Shown here piece after piece: positions 36,373 to 44,534 of a stretch of 52,407 nucleotides of DNA; within the stretch, counting starts at the first letter, position 1, and every line of letters starts with the position of its first letter. Source of the DNA: an uncultured Bacteroides sp. GTDB taxonomy: Bacteria; Bacteroidota; Bacteroidia; Bacteroidales; Bacteroidaceae. A model generated the notes under the pieces. It made no database searches. It was not told where the DNA came from and saw only the letters and a list, made by a program, of their open reading frames with translations. Location of the stretch: positions 1-52,407 of the forward strand of contig CALUJK010000096.1 of the NCBI GenBank assembly GCA_944320945.1, in the 5' to 3' direction. The position numbers and the translations under genes are program-made.

Positions 36373-38397
36373 TCAGAATTTGACTCGCACCTGAAGCTGT
36401 AAGTCCGTTTTTTTATTATCCGTGATGAGATCATTGCCTGAACCTATCTCGTTGCGGTCCTGATAAAGAGTCTGCCCAATCTTGGCCAGCAGCATAATGC
36501 GGTTTCTCCACTCCCACCGCACACGGGCAGAATAACGGAACCCCCTGCCGGAAAACGAAGGCGTGTAGAACGTGTAAAGCAGTCCGGGCTCATAGGCATA
36601 GACGCGTGAGTCGTAGTCGTCCGTATGGAAATAAGTCCCTTGCAAGAAAAGCGACAAGGATTGAAGAAGAGTATAACCGGCTAACTGCGTACATTGCCAA
36701 CCTTGCCGACGATTGAAACGATACCCTTCCCCGTCTTGCTGACGGAAATGATTGTAATCTACCGTCGTCCGCAAAGTCAGGACACCCGCCCTATAGTTCA
36801 GCCGATAGCGCAAGCGGTGATGATACGTAGGCGTAGTCACCTTGCCGCCGGTGCCCGTCACATCGCGTTCACGTTGCTTATAGCGATAGTTCAGATACAT
36901 GGATAGCGTCTCTTTCGGAGCATAAAACGCCTGTGCCCTCAGCTCCATGCCCTGCGACGGCTTACTGATGCGGTATCTCCACCACGGAAAGGAGAAGAAA
37001 TCTCCCGATACAAAAAAGCGCCACCCCGCCCACGGCGATGCCTCAGCAGCCACATACCAGCCGTTTTCATTCTGCACCGCACTCCCCTCGCCAAACGAAT
37101 GGGCATACAACGCCCAATAGTCGTGCGAATAATAGCGGTGCAACAACAGCAGGCGATAATCCGATGACAGATTGTACTGCAAGCGGTTCAGCAAGGCATA
37201 TCCGTGTTTGCCCAACGCCGCTTCGCCCGTCCACGAGAAACGCCCTGCCAGCCAGGCATAGTCGATGCCGGCATTATAGAAACGATTTCCGTGCAGATTA
37301 TACCGGGCATACGGCCGCAACGTCGGTTCGTACATCCGGTTGAAGAAATAGTAAATGCCGGTCATACCGACCCGAAGCGAACGCCCTTCGTACGCCACCC
37401 GTCCACCGGCCGTTTGCAGTGAAAGACGCCTCATTTTGTCCGCCTCCTGCTGTGTACGGTGCAGACCTGTCTTATAGATGGAGGTGATGACACCCTCCTC
37501 CACCACCCCGTCCAATGTGCGGTGGGAATAGAAAGCAGACACCTGCCAACGGGGCACTAACTGCACCGTGGCGGCCGCCCCACGAAAGTAATTGTACTCA
37601 TCCGTAGAGCCATGCTTGCGAATGCCTCCCGAACGGTAGCGAGTCGTAGCGATGGAGAACGACTTGCCCAACCCGAAGCTGTTACCCAGCACCAATCCCT
37701 CGCCGAAACTCAGCCGGTAGGTGCCCAAAGCCAATGTTTTCAGTCGTTTGTAGTTCTTCAGCAAGAGATAATAAGAATAGTGGTCATACCCTTTCCGGTC
37801 ATGCAGGGCAAAGAACGGTTCACCGGCATCTTTCTCGCCTGCCACTCCCACCTGAAGATAGTCGCCGTATCGGAATCCGTAGCGCAGCGAATGGTAGAGT
37901 GACGGGCCGAGATACGCTTTCTCATACCCTTTCCGGGTGTAAAAAGGCACATCCATGCGAGTCAGGATCTCATGCTTTCCATATTTCCACAATTTTTCCC
38001 ACGAAGGGAAACTCTTGCCAACCTCCACCGGTTTGACGCAGACAAAAGGGGACAGCCGTTCGATGGTAGTCCGGTCCATTCCTTCCACCAGTTGCAATTC
38101 GTAGAGCGTCTGCATCGGGCCTTCTATGTAGAGATAGGCCAACAGGTTTTCTACCTGTGTATCGGTCAAAAAAGGAAATTGTTCCAGTTGTTCGCGGGTG
38201 GCAGTATTCAGATTGACGGGTTCTTGCAAACGATGGGACAGTTCTTCCAGTTCATCTTCCCAATTCACCTCTTCACTCTCCATGGCAAGTTCTTCCAAAT
38301 CTTCTTCCAGCAGCAACAGGTTGTTTTGATTCTGAGCGCTCGCTGCAAGCGCAGCCAACAATAGGACAAGGAAGAAGCCCCACTTTATATACTTCAT
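36373..38397 (-). CDS. Helix-hairpin-helix protein with outer-membrane-barrel-like C-terminus
   Basis: A 674-residue exported protein (signal 1-21, cleaving after ASA). Residues about 55-125 contain two ComEA-like helix-hairpin-helix units (EPVNLNTATREQLEQFPFLT, TLYELQLVEGMDRTTIERL). The remaining 550 residues are rich in alternating Tyr/Arg/Phe strands, typical of a transmembrane barrel, and end in RVKF. This arrangement is common in Bacteroidetes and is annotated only by its HHH part. The HHH units in an exported protein may bind DNA or only be structural. The function is unknown. Confidence 0.75.
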   Translation of the reverse strand: MKYIKWGFFLVLLLAALAASAQNQNNLLLLEEDLEELAMESEEVNWEDELEELSHRLQEPVNLNTATREQLEQFPFLTDTQVENLLAYLYIEGPMQTLYELQLVEGMDRTTIERLSPFVCVKPVEVGKSFPSWEKLWKYGKHEILTRMDVPFYTRKGYEKAYLGPSLYHSLRYGFRYGDYLQVGVAGEKDAGEPFFALHDRKGYDHYSYYLLLKNYKRLKTLALGTYRLSFGEGLVLGNSFGLGKSFSIATTRYRSGGIRKHGSTDEYNYFRGAAATVQLVPRWQVSAFYSHRTLDGVVEEGVITSIYKTGLHRTQQEADKMRRLSLQTAGGRVAYEGRSLRVGMTGIYYFFNRMYEPTLRPYARYNLHGNRFYNAGIDYAWLAGRFSWTGEAALGKHGYALLNRLQYNLSSDYRLLLLHRYYSHDYWALYAHSFGEGSAVQNENGWYVAAEASPWAGWRFFVSGDFFSFPWWRYRISKPSQGMELRAQAFYAPKETLSMYLNYRYKQRERDVTGTGGKVTTPTYHHRLRYRLNYRAGVLTLRTTVDYNHFRQQDGEGYRFNRRQGWQCTQLAGYTLLQSLSLFLQGTYFHTDDYDSRVYAYEPGLLYTFYTPSFSGRGFRYSARVRWEWRNRIMLLAKIGQTLYQDRNEIGSGNDLITDNKKTDLQLQVRVKF

Positions 38398-38461
38398 AGA
38401 ATGTATTGTTCTGTTAGAAATTTAGTTCCGTTGTTTCCATACCATCGCTTTTAAACTTTCG

Positions 38462-38492
38462 CAAAAGTACATCTTTTTCCTTTATTACCCAA
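38462..38492 (-). promoter_or_regulatory. Promoter of HHH/barrel gene
   Basis: TACTTTTG (38469 to 38462) is a -7 box, and a TTG (38492 to 38490) sits 20 bases upstream, the standard Bacteroides -33/-7 spacing. The start codon is about 65 bases downstream. Confidence 0.5.
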
Positions 38493-38647
38493 CCGTCCCC
38501 AAATCTACAGCTTCAGCCCTATAACTGCCAGACCTCCCCTACCCGTTTGAGAAACACAACACTCCTTTCCCCCGCAACAGAAGAAAAAGAAACGAAATTT
38601 TCATCAATAAACACTGCAAAACATAATTAATGGTGTACTTTTGCGAC

Positions 38648-39274
38648 ATGGATGCGCGGCTTAACATAGTAACACTCATCGCTTTCCTGCTGTTGGGAAG
38701 CGCAGCGGCATACGCACAGTCACCGCAGAAACCACGCGCACTCCACGAAAAACCGAAAAAGGTACACCTCACCTCCATGACCATCTACCAAGGAGACACT
38801 ATCCCTTACGTCAAACTGCCCACTGTCTATATCTTCAAGCCACTGGTATTCAAGAACCGACGCGAACGGATGCGCTACAACAAACTGGTGCGCGACGTGA
38901 AGAAGGTATTGCCGCTTGCCAACGAAGTGAACCGCGCCATCATCGAAACCTACGAATATCTCATGACTTTGCCCGACGACAAAGCCCGCCAACGCCACCT
39001 GAAGGCGGTAGAGAAAAGCATCAAGGAACAATACACCCCGCGCATGAAGAAACTGACATTCTCGCAAGGCAAACTCCTCATCAAGTTGGTGGACCGACAG
39101 ACCAACTCCACCGGCTATGAACTGGTCAAAGCATTTCTCGGCCCTTTCCGTGCCGGATTCTATCAGGCATTCGCCGCCCTCTTCGGTGCCAGTCTGAAAA
39201 AGGAGTACGACCCTACGGGCGAGGACGCCATGACGGAACGGGTGATTCTGCTGGTACAAAGTGGGGCGATATGA
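38648..39274 (+). CDS. DUF4294-domain exported protein
   Basis: A 208-residue protein if started at 38648, where the signal peptide MDARLNIVTLIAFLLLG begins and ends after AAAYAQ. An in-frame ATG at 38630 would add six residues before the signal. The body matches DUF4294 (VYIFKPLVFKNRRERMRYNKL, VKKVLPLANE, MKKLTFSQGKLLIKLVDRQT). The family is confined to Bacteroidetes and has no known function. A TACTTTTG box at 38636-38643 is so close to 38648 that, if used, the message would be nearly leaderless. Confidence 0.8.
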   Translation: MDARLNIVTLIAFLLLGSAAAYAQSPQKPRALHEKPKKVHLTSMTIYQGDTIPYVKLPTVYIFKPLVFKNRRERMRYNKLVRDVKKVLPLANEVNRAIIETYEYLMTLPDDKARQRHLKAVEKSIKEQYTPRMKKLTFSQGKLLIKLVDRQTNSTGYELVKAFLGPFRAGFYQAFAALFGASLKKEYDPTGEDAMTERVILLVQSGAI

Positions 39275-39371
39275 TAGCTTGCTTGACATCATCAATAAGC
39301 AAACCTCTTTCCTTGAGAATATCAATTTGCTGCTCTGTGATTATGGCTTGATACGTGTATCTACCTCCCAT
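39213..39371 (-). pseudogene. Possible gene remnant overlapping the DUF4294 end
   Basis: A 52-codon open frame starts at the ATG at 39371 (MGGRYTYQAIITEQQIDILK, then ERGLLIDDVKQAI). The first 34 residues look like real protein, with a helical pattern, but the remainder reads through the opposite strand of the DUF4294 gene and is proline- and arginine-rich. It may be the 5' end of a gene cut by a rearrangement. I do not recognise a family. Confidence 0.25.
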
Positions 39372-39418
39372 GATTTTTTTGTAATGGATTGCCTATAAAA
39401 AATCAGGTCTAATAGATT

Positions 39419-40003
39419 TTACTTGATGTTTAATTTCAAGTAAGTGTATTGATGGGGAATGCCCGTTTTAACATCCGAAAATGTCCGGCTGTATTGTCCT
39501 TCTATTTTAAAATCAACCGGTTTCCGGAAAATAGGGCCATCAAACACGAATGTATGATATTCTCCGTTTTCTCCACATGCGTCTACACCTTCTGGAAGAT
39601 TCTCAAAAAAGGTTCCGTCTATTATACTGCCTACGAGCTTTTCCGGCAACACAGCATTGTCTACACACGTTACAATGGCCTTGAAACCAGCTTGTATAAA
39701 CTCTGTGAGAGCATCTCTCGATGACATTCCCCATAAGGGAAACATGGCAGTCATTCCTGCCTTGTTGCATTTCATTTCTCTGCTTTTACGCAATTCTTCT
39801 AAATATAAATCACCAAACAATGCGATGGTGATATGCTTTGCCTTGAAGCAATGCATATACTGTTCCATAGCCATTCCATATGCTGTGTCAGATTGCTCGG
39901 GATTGAAATAGAAAGGCACAAGCGGAATGCCAAGGGCAATTGTATGGTAAAGTGCCAATGTGGCATCTTTCCCTCCACTCCAGTTTAAATATGCTTTTTC
40001 CAT
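39419..40003 (-). CDS. Dph6-related ATP pyrophosphatase (PP-loop)
   Basis: A 194-residue cytoplasmic protein of the ATP_bind_4 (diphthine-ammonia-ligase-like) family. The PP-loop WSGGKDATLALYH is at the N-terminus, and the family's C-terminal signature CGENGEYHTFV is present. It is shorter than the usual 215-230 residues. The segment after LVPFYFNPEQSD lacks most of the loop that normally precedes the MHG-type motif. Bacteria have no diphthamide, so the substrate is unknown. A TATTTTTG box at 40032 to 40025 gives a likely start of transcription about 15 bases before the ATG. Confidence 0.75.
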   Translation of the reverse strand: MEKAYLNWSGGKDATLALYHTIALGIPLVPFYFNPEQSDTAYGMAMEQYMHCFKAKHITIALFGDLYLEELRKSREMKCNKAGMTAMFPLWGMSSRDALTEFIQAGFKAIVTCVDNAVLPEKLVGSIIDGTFFENLPEGVDACGENGEYHTFVFDGPIFRKPVDFKIEGQYSRTFSDVKTGIPHQYTYLKLNIK

Positions 40004-40159
40004 GATTCTGATGATTTATATTTGCAAAAATATAAATCAACGAGATTAAATTGCGTTAATCTGCCGAAATCCGTCGGATATTCCACAGATTTTTCGCATA
40101 TTTGTAGAGATTTATTCAGTTCATTAAATACATAATGACATTTCTATATGAGTGCAATT

Positions 40160-40366
40160 ATGAAGAAGATATTCAAACTACTACTCATCTTTATAGGAAG
40201 CTTCCCCGTTTACATGCTTGTAGATTTCATCCTTTCCATGCTTATAAATGGAACGTTTGATACGGAAGACCTGATTTTTAGAGCATCTCCCTTTGCCGTT
40301 TCCTATACCTGTATAGCCGCATATAGACTCTTCAGGTCGTCCAAAGACAAGAGACAACAGGACTAA
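40160..40366 (+). CDS. Small two-helix membrane protein
   Basis: A 68-residue hypothetical protein from the ATG at 40160 (MKKIFKLLLIFIGSFPVYML), or 72 residues from 40148. There are two hydrophobic stretches (about 5-30 and 45-58) and a charged tail SSKDKRQQD. No family is recognised. No TAnnTTTG box was found close upstream. It is oriented against the small-gene cluster that follows. Confidence 0.5.
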   Translation: MKKIFKLLLIFIGSFPVYMLVDFILSMLINGTFDTEDLIFRASPFAVSYTCIAAYRLFRSSKDKRQQD

Positions 40367-40442
40367 TCCAACGGCTGCTGTCCTATTCGCATTGAGATAT
40401 ACAGACAAAAAAAGGCGTGACACATCGCCACACCGACACAAA

Positions 40443-40469
40443 AGCCCGGACGTGTTGAATATCCGGGCT
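40443..40469 (-). terminator. Terminator of the small-protein operon
   Basis: AGCCCGGA (40443-40450) and TCCGGGCT (40462-40469) form a perfect 8-bp stem with an 11-base loop. On the minus strand it is followed by TTTTG and lies 30 bases after the stop of the 33-residue gene. On the plus strand AATTATTT follows, so it may also work for the 40160-40366 gene. Confidence 0.7.
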
Positions 40470-40498
40470 AATTATTTCTAACTATTGAAACGTTCCAG

Positions 40499-40600
40499 TT
40501 ATGCGCCTTTATGCGCTTCTTTCTTGTCCTGATAATTAAAATACACCACGCCAACTATAGCAATCACGGTTACCAGTCCAAACATTACTAATGCTCCCAT
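40499..40600 (-). CDS. 33-residue single-helix membrane protein
   Basis: A short frame MGALVMFGLVTVIAIVGVVY followed by FNYQDKKEAHKGA. It is one transmembrane helix plus a short charged tail. A strong Shine-Dalgarno-like AAAGGAG lies 7 bases before the ATG, unusual for this genus, and overlaps the end of the preceding gene, so the two are likely translationally coupled. A clear terminator follows. Its size and layout fit a membrane-embedded accessory peptide, but no function is known to me. Confidence 0.6.
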   Translation of the reverse strand: MGALVMFGLVTVIAIVGVVYFNYQDKKEAHKGA

Positions 40601-40602
40601 AT

Positions 40603-40761
40603 TTATACTCCTTTCTCTTTATCTCTTACAAGCCAAAGCCCTGCTAATAGTGTTACTATTATCGCAATAGCTCCCCCTACATATATTACCCATGCTTCTT
40701 GTATCTCTCCAAAGATGGAAGTTAACACAACTGCTGTCGTTATATACTTGGCTATATCCAT
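40603..40761 (-). CDS. DUF6722-like small membrane protein
   Basis: A 52-residue frame from the ATG at 40761 (MDIAKYITTAVVLTSIFGEI, then QEAWVIYVGGAIAIIVTLLAG). It has two transmembrane helices and resembles the Bacteroides family I know as DUF6722. Family members usually begin about 11 residues earlier, and here the in-frame codons upstream read IKKELGKWL with ATA instead of ATG at the expected start. A TATATTTG -7 box (40801 to 40794) puts the transcript start near that ATA, so the ATG at 40761 with about a 26-base leader is the safest start. It is two bases from the 33-residue gene. Confidence 0.6.
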   Translation of the reverse strand: MDIAKYITTAVVLTSIFGEIQEAWVIYVGGAIAIIVTLLAGLWLVRDKEKGV

Positions 40762-40806
40762 TAGCCATTTCCCTAATTCCTTCTTTATAAATACAAATAT
40801 AGTAAA

Positions 40807-40941
40807 TTAATCGTTATCTCCTTTCTCTATCTTCATTTTTATAGGCATCCCGCAATGTGGGTAAACAGTTCCTTTAATTCCCTCATCAGAAACAAATAGC
40901 TGCCAACATTCTACTCCCGAAGCATCTGTTCTATATCCCAT
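40807..40941 (-). CDS. 44-residue small protein with Cys and His-Cys
   Basis: A short frame MGYRTDASGVECWQLFVSDE followed by GIKGTVYPHCGMPIKMKIEK and GDND. It is soluble, with Cys12 and a His29-Cys30 pair that could bind a metal or a thiol partner. It lies 46 bases before the DUF6722-like gene on the same strand. A promoter box for the next gene (40801-40794) follows its stop directly. The codon pattern looks protein-like, but no family is recognised. Confidence 0.45.
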   Translation of the reverse strand: MGYRTDASGVECWQLFVSDEGIKGTVYPHCGMPIKMKIEKGDND

Positions 40942-40984
40942 TCACATTGAAATATACATACAAAAACAGCTTGCGTTACAAGCC

Positions 40985-41120
40985 GTTTGCTCCGAAGCCT
41001 TTCGGAGCGTGCTTCCAAGCCCTTCGGAACGCGCTCCGAACATACTTCGCTCGTGCTCCGAAAGGCTTCGGAACAAAGCCCCGTCACAACACCTTCTGAG
41101 CGGGGATACGAGGAGATTCC
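40985..41120. repeat. Intergenic palindromic repeat, copy C
   Basis: GCTCCGAAGCCTTTCGGAGC (40989-41008) is a perfect-arm palindrome, and a second unit GCTCCGAAAGGCTTCGGAAC (41055-41074) matches copy A almost base for base. The tail CCCC...CCTTCTGAGCGGGG (41079-41105) forms a small hairpin. Copies A and C share the order and orientation of units. Confidence 0.75.
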
Positions 41121-41173
41121 CGAAAAGTAATGTATTTATACAAAGAGGAGTGCGCCATCCGTGTGCCACCCCA

Positions 41174-42184
41174 TTACTCCGGCTCCACCTCATTAGACGA
41201 CGGCAACTGTTTCCACCCCTCGCCAAAGGTGTCATAAGCATCGGTCACCACCACGAATGCCCGCGGGTCCACCTCCTTTATCTTCAGTTTGATGCCCGCC
41301 ACCTCCTTATAGCTGACAACCAGAAACAGCATCTCTTTCTCCGCACCCGTATAGAGGCCGCTGCTCTTGATGCGCGTGGCTGTGCGGTCCAGTTTCTTCA
41401 GGATGTACTGGTGGAATTCCATCATATTCTTATCGCTGATGACAAATATCAGTTTATCGTTCTTCGCACCGTTTATCATATAGGCAATGACGCGCGAAGT
41501 GATGAAGATAGCTATCAGCGAGTAGAACGAGAGAAGCCACGACTGCTGTTGCCCGTCGTCCTCCGTGCCGAAGCCAAAACCAATAACCAGCAGACCGAAC
41601 AGCACCACCGTGGCATCGGCCAGCATGATGGCGGTAGAGAAACGGATGTGGGCATACTTCTGTAACAACATGCCCACGATGTCCGTACCGCCCGTGGTAG
41701 CCCGATTGCGCACCACGATGCCCGTACCCGCACCGATAAGCACGGCACCGATGATGCAAGTCAGCATCAGGTGGTCGCTCATGTCCAGCACGCCGCCCAG
41801 CAACTGGGTGGGGTCCAACGCCTCGAGCGCCTCTTGCGTGGGATACACCAGGCGCGACAGGATGTTCATCACCAGCGGGGTGGTGAGCGCTACCACAATG
41901 GTACGTACGCCCAACTTCGCCCCCAGCAGCAACACGGAGAGTATCAGCAGGGGAACGTCGAACATATAGCCGAACGTACCCACCTGAATGGAAGGAAACA
42001 GATTGTGAAGCACAATACTGGCGCCATACACACCGCCCGGCACAATGTTATAAGGGTTGATGAAAAACACGAATCCCGCCGCCAGCAGCAAGCATCCGAA
42101 AAACATACTTATCCACGCACGCCACCACGCCAACGTACGGGCGGGGGCACACCAATGTCTGATACGAACACCTATCTTCTCCAT
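41174..42184 (-). CDS. YitT-family membrane protein (DUF161 + DUF2179)
   Basis: A 336-residue inner-membrane protein. About five hydrophobic helices cover residues 25-235 (GFVFFINPYNIVPGGVYGAS, GTGIVVRNRATTGGTDIVG are the family motifs), followed by a cytoplasmic DUF2179 domain (about 240-325, with GLYTGAEKEMLFLVV and DPRAFVVVTDA). YitT proteins are widespread and of unclear function. A TATATTTG box at 42283 to 42276 is a likely -7 element, with an 85-base leader. The neighbour to the right is divergent. Confidence 0.88.
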   Translation of the reverse strand: MEKIGVRIRHWCAPARTLAWWRAWISMFFGCLLLAAGFVFFINPYNIVPGGVYGASIVLHNLFPSIQVGTFGYMFDVPLLILSVLLLGAKLGVRTIVVALTTPLVMNILSRLVYPTQEALEALDPTQLLGGVLDMSDHLMLTCIIGAVLIGAGTGIVVRNRATTGGTDIVGMLLQKYAHIRFSTAIMLADATVVLFGLLVIGFGFGTEDDGQQQSWLLSFYSLIAIFITSRVIAYMINGAKNDKLIFVISDKNMMEFHQYILKKLDRTATRIKSSGLYTGAEKEMLFLVVSYKEVAGIKLKIKEVDPRAFVVVTDAYDTFGEGWKQLPSSNEVEPE

Positions 42185-42357
42185 AAGTTATTTCCATTTA
42201 ATCATATCCGTCATACGCTGCATCGGGAAGCACAGTCAGGGCGTCCAACGTGTAGCATATTGTATATTTATGCAACAAATATACAAACTTCTACCACCAC
42301 TTGCAACAGCCGGCAAGATAATTCCCGCAAAAACGACGAATGTATTCCCAAAAAAAC

Positions 42358-42365
42358 TACCTTTG
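42358..42365 (+). promoter_or_regulatory. -7 box of pectate lyase gene
   Basis: TACCTTTG fits TAnnTTTG and lies 64 bases before the ATG at 42430. No well-spaced -33 TTG is evident, and regulation by an activator would be plausible for a lyase gene. Confidence 0.4.
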
Positions 42366-42429
42366 CAAAAACGAACCGGACACCATTGCCGGCGAAATAT
42401 GAAATAACACATATATCTATATAATACGT

Positions 42430-43533
42430 ATGAAAACAATCACAGTAAGCCTGCTCGTCTTAGGTTTGGGACTGGCAAGCGCCGCCAACGCCCAACACAT
42501 CCCTTCACTGAAAAACATGGCAGACGGCATACATCACTGGAACTTGGAGCACGCCGTGCGCACCTATGCACGCTACACACCCGAACAGTACGAACAGATT
42601 GCTGACAATCTCATCGCCTATCAGAATCCCGACGGCGGATGGCCCAAGAACATCGACTGGCTGGCCATTCTCCCGACAGACTCCGTGTACAACGCCCTCA
42701 AGGAACGGTATAAGCGCAGCACGCTGGACAACCGGAACACATATTCACAGATAGACTATCTGGCCGAGGTATTCACACTCACCGGACAACCGCGATACAG
42801 GGACGCCGCCATCCGCGGAATAGAGTATCTCCTGAGGATGCAGAAAAAGAATGGAGGCTGGCGGGGCTGGGACGTGGACGCCATCACCTACAACGACGAA
42901 GTGACTACGGGCGTACTGGAACTCTTCCTGCGCATCAGCAAGGGGGACAGCCACTACACATGGCTGGACAAGGAGATGAAGGAGAAGATACACCGGTCTC
43001 TCCGGAAAGGCATCGACATCGTCCTGCGCACCCAGTATGTGCAAAACGGCGTCAAAACCGTCTGGGGACAGCAGCACGACAATGTCACCCTGCTTCCCGT
43101 CCAGGCACGCACCTTCGAACTGCCCTCGCTGGTGTCCACCGAAAGTTGCAGTGTCCTGCGCCTGCTGATGGAGATTCCCCACCCCGATGCGTCCGTCATA
43201 GAGGCCGTCAAAGCCGGTGTGGCATGGCTGGAGCGTTCGGCCATACAGGGCATCCGGGTGGAAAAGACAAGCATCGCGCCCGACCAAATCACCAACGCGG
43301 AATATCCCTACGACCTGAAGGTAGTGACTGACGAAAAGGCTCCGCGCATCTGGGCACGCTTCTACGAACTGGATACCAATCGCCCCTTCATGGCCACCCG
43401 CAGCGGTAAGAAAGTCTATCGGCTGGCAGATGTGGACCCCGAAAGGCGAATGGGGTACGACTGGTACACATATGCACCCGAATCTATCCTGCAAGCCTAC
43501 CCGGATTGGCTGAAAAAAGTGGAAATGAAGTAG
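42430..43533 (+). CDS. pelA: PL10-family pectate lyase
   Basis: A 367-residue exported lyase (signal 1-21, cleavage after ANA). It is an alpha/alpha toroid protein with the PL10 motifs QNPDGGWPKNIDW, TLDNRNTYSQIDYLA, WGQQHDNVTLLPVQARTFE, and RFYELDTNRPF with ERRMGYDWYTY near the end. It cleaves polygalacturonate by beta-elimination. It stands alone, with no SusC/D or pectin genes around it, between YitT and rpsO. The length is normal for the catalytic domain without binding modules. Confidence 0.85.
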   Translation: MKTITVSLLVLGLGLASAANAQHIPSLKNMADGIHHWNLEHAVRTYARYTPEQYEQIADNLIAYQNPDGGWPKNIDWLAILPTDSVYNALKERYKRSTLDNRNTYSQIDYLAEVFTLTGQPRYRDAAIRGIEYLLRMQKKNGGWRGWDVDAITYNDEVTTGVLELFLRISKGDSHYTWLDKEMKEKIHRSLRKGIDIVLRTQYVQNGVKTVWGQQHDNVTLLPVQARTFELPSLVSTESCSVLRLLMEIPHPDASVIEAVKAGVAWLERSAIQGIRVEKTSIAPDQITNAEYPYDLKVVTDEKAPRIWARFYELDTNRPFMATRSGKKVYRLADVDPERRMGYDWYTYAPESILQAYPDWLKKVEMK

Positions 43534-43572
43534 ATATATGCCCGAAATGCAATATTTTTCTGCACAAAGGCA

Positions 43573-43603
43573 TTGCGTAACTAAAAGATAATGTTTACCT
43601 TTG
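43573..43603 (+). promoter_or_regulatory. rpsO promoter
   Basis: TTG (43573-43575) and TACCTTTG (43596-43603) are 20 bases apart, a full match to the Bacteroides sigma-ABfr promoter. The ATG is 45 bases downstream. Confidence 0.7.
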
Positions 43604-43647
43604 CAGCCTCAATTTGAGATTAATAATCATTTTAATTAAAAACACTT

Positions 43648-43917
43648 ATGTATTTAGACGCTGCTAAAAAGCAAGAAATCTTCAGCAAGTACGGAAAGTC
43701 TAACACTGACACCGGCTCCGTTGAGTCCCAAGTGGCATTGTTTTCCTACCGTATTGCCCGTCTGACTGAGCACATGAAGCTCAACAGAAAAGATTATAGC
43801 ACTGAAAGAGCTTTGACCATGTTGGTAGGTAAACGTCGTCGCCTGCTGTCTTACCTGAAAGAGCGCGACATCGAACGTTATCGTAACATCGTGAAAGAGC
43901 TCGGCTTGCGTAAGTAA
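43648..43917 (+). CDS. rpsO: 30S ribosomal protein S15
   Basis: An 89-residue ribosomal protein that binds the central domain of 16S rRNA early in small-subunit assembly. The sequence has the family's DTGSVESQVALFSYRIARLTEHMK and LLSYLKERDIERYRNIVKELGLRK segments and the standard length. It has its own strong promoter and a clear terminator, so it is a monocistronic unit. Homology to the family is unmistakable. Confidence 0.97.
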   Translation: MYLDAAKKQEIFSKYGKSNTDTGSVESQVALFSYRIARLTEHMKLNRKDYSTERALTMLVGKRRRLLSYLKERDIERYRNIVKELGLRK

Positions 43918-43942
43918 TCCGTTTACTTGCGGCAAACGAATG

Positions 43943-43986
43943 AAAAGAGAGGGAATTCCAAAGACGGGATTCTCTCTCTTTTTTTG
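43943..43986 (+). terminator. rpsO terminator
   Basis: AAAGAGAGGGAAT and ATTCTCTCTCTTT form a long stem, with one bulged G, followed by a run of T. It begins 26 bases after the rpsO stop. Confidence 0.85.
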
Positions 43987-44006
43987 TGTTCCGGCCTGCG
44001 GACGTC

Positions 44007-44534
44007 TCACCACGCCCGATGATACAGCATGTGCATCTGCAACGGATGTCCGTCGGACAGCGACGGGTGGGCAAACTCGCGCAAACGCTGCATGCCAATC
44101 TTCTGCATCACCCGTTCCGACGGATGGTTGCACAACGCGGTGAAGGAGTAAACCTCGCGAAACGGCAACTGGCGGCGGGCATACTCCAGACACGCAGATG
44201 CCGCCTCGGTGGCATATCCCCGATTCCAGCAATCGGCACGCAGGCGCCAGCCTATCTCGATACCGGGGGCAAAATCCACATCGAAATCAAAATGATGAAA
44301 GCCTACATAACCCAGAAAAGCGGCATCGTCCTTGCGCTGTACGGCATACAGCCCGTAGCCACGGATGGCCAGTTCGTCGGTGATGCGGCGGTAGAATGCC
44401 AATGTCTGCTCGTCGGTGAGCGGTGCCGGAAAGTGACGCATCACTATCGGGTCGCTGTTCATGGCGGCAAACGGAGCAATATCCTCTTCTTTCCAGTCGC
44501 GCAACAGCAGGCGGGGAGTTTCCAAATGTATCAT
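44007..44534 (-). CDS. GNAT N-acetyltransferase (RimJ/RimL type)
   Basis: A 175-residue cytoplasmic acetyltransferase. The N-terminal ETPRLLLRDWKEEDI, the middle LGYVGFHHFD strand pair and RADCWNRGYATEAASACLEYA (the acetyl-CoA pyrophosphate loop) are those of the Acetyltransf_3 family. The substrate is unknown: ribosomal-protein N-termini or small amines are both usual for relatives. A TACTTTTG box (44589 to 44582) is a likely -7 element. It converges with rpsO. Confidence 0.88.
   Translation of the reverse strand: MIHLETPRLLLRDWKEEDIAPFAAMNSDPIVMRHFPAPLTDEQTLAFYRRITDELAIRGYGLYAVQRKDDAAFLGYVGFHHFDFDVDFAPGIEIGWRLRADCWNRGYATEAASACLEYARRQLPFREVYSFTALCNHPSERVMQKIGMQRLREFAHPSLSDGHPLQMHMLYHRAW

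Noticed and set aside
38636..38643. TACTTTTG as the main promoter of the DUF4294 gene
   Set aside because: It is too close to the chosen ATG and has no -33 partner, so it may be chance. It is mentioned only as a possibility.
41771..42424. Plus-strand frame opposite the YitT gene
   Set aside because: It overlaps a clear membrane-protein gene on the other strand and gives a His/Gln/Arg-rich low-complexity product.
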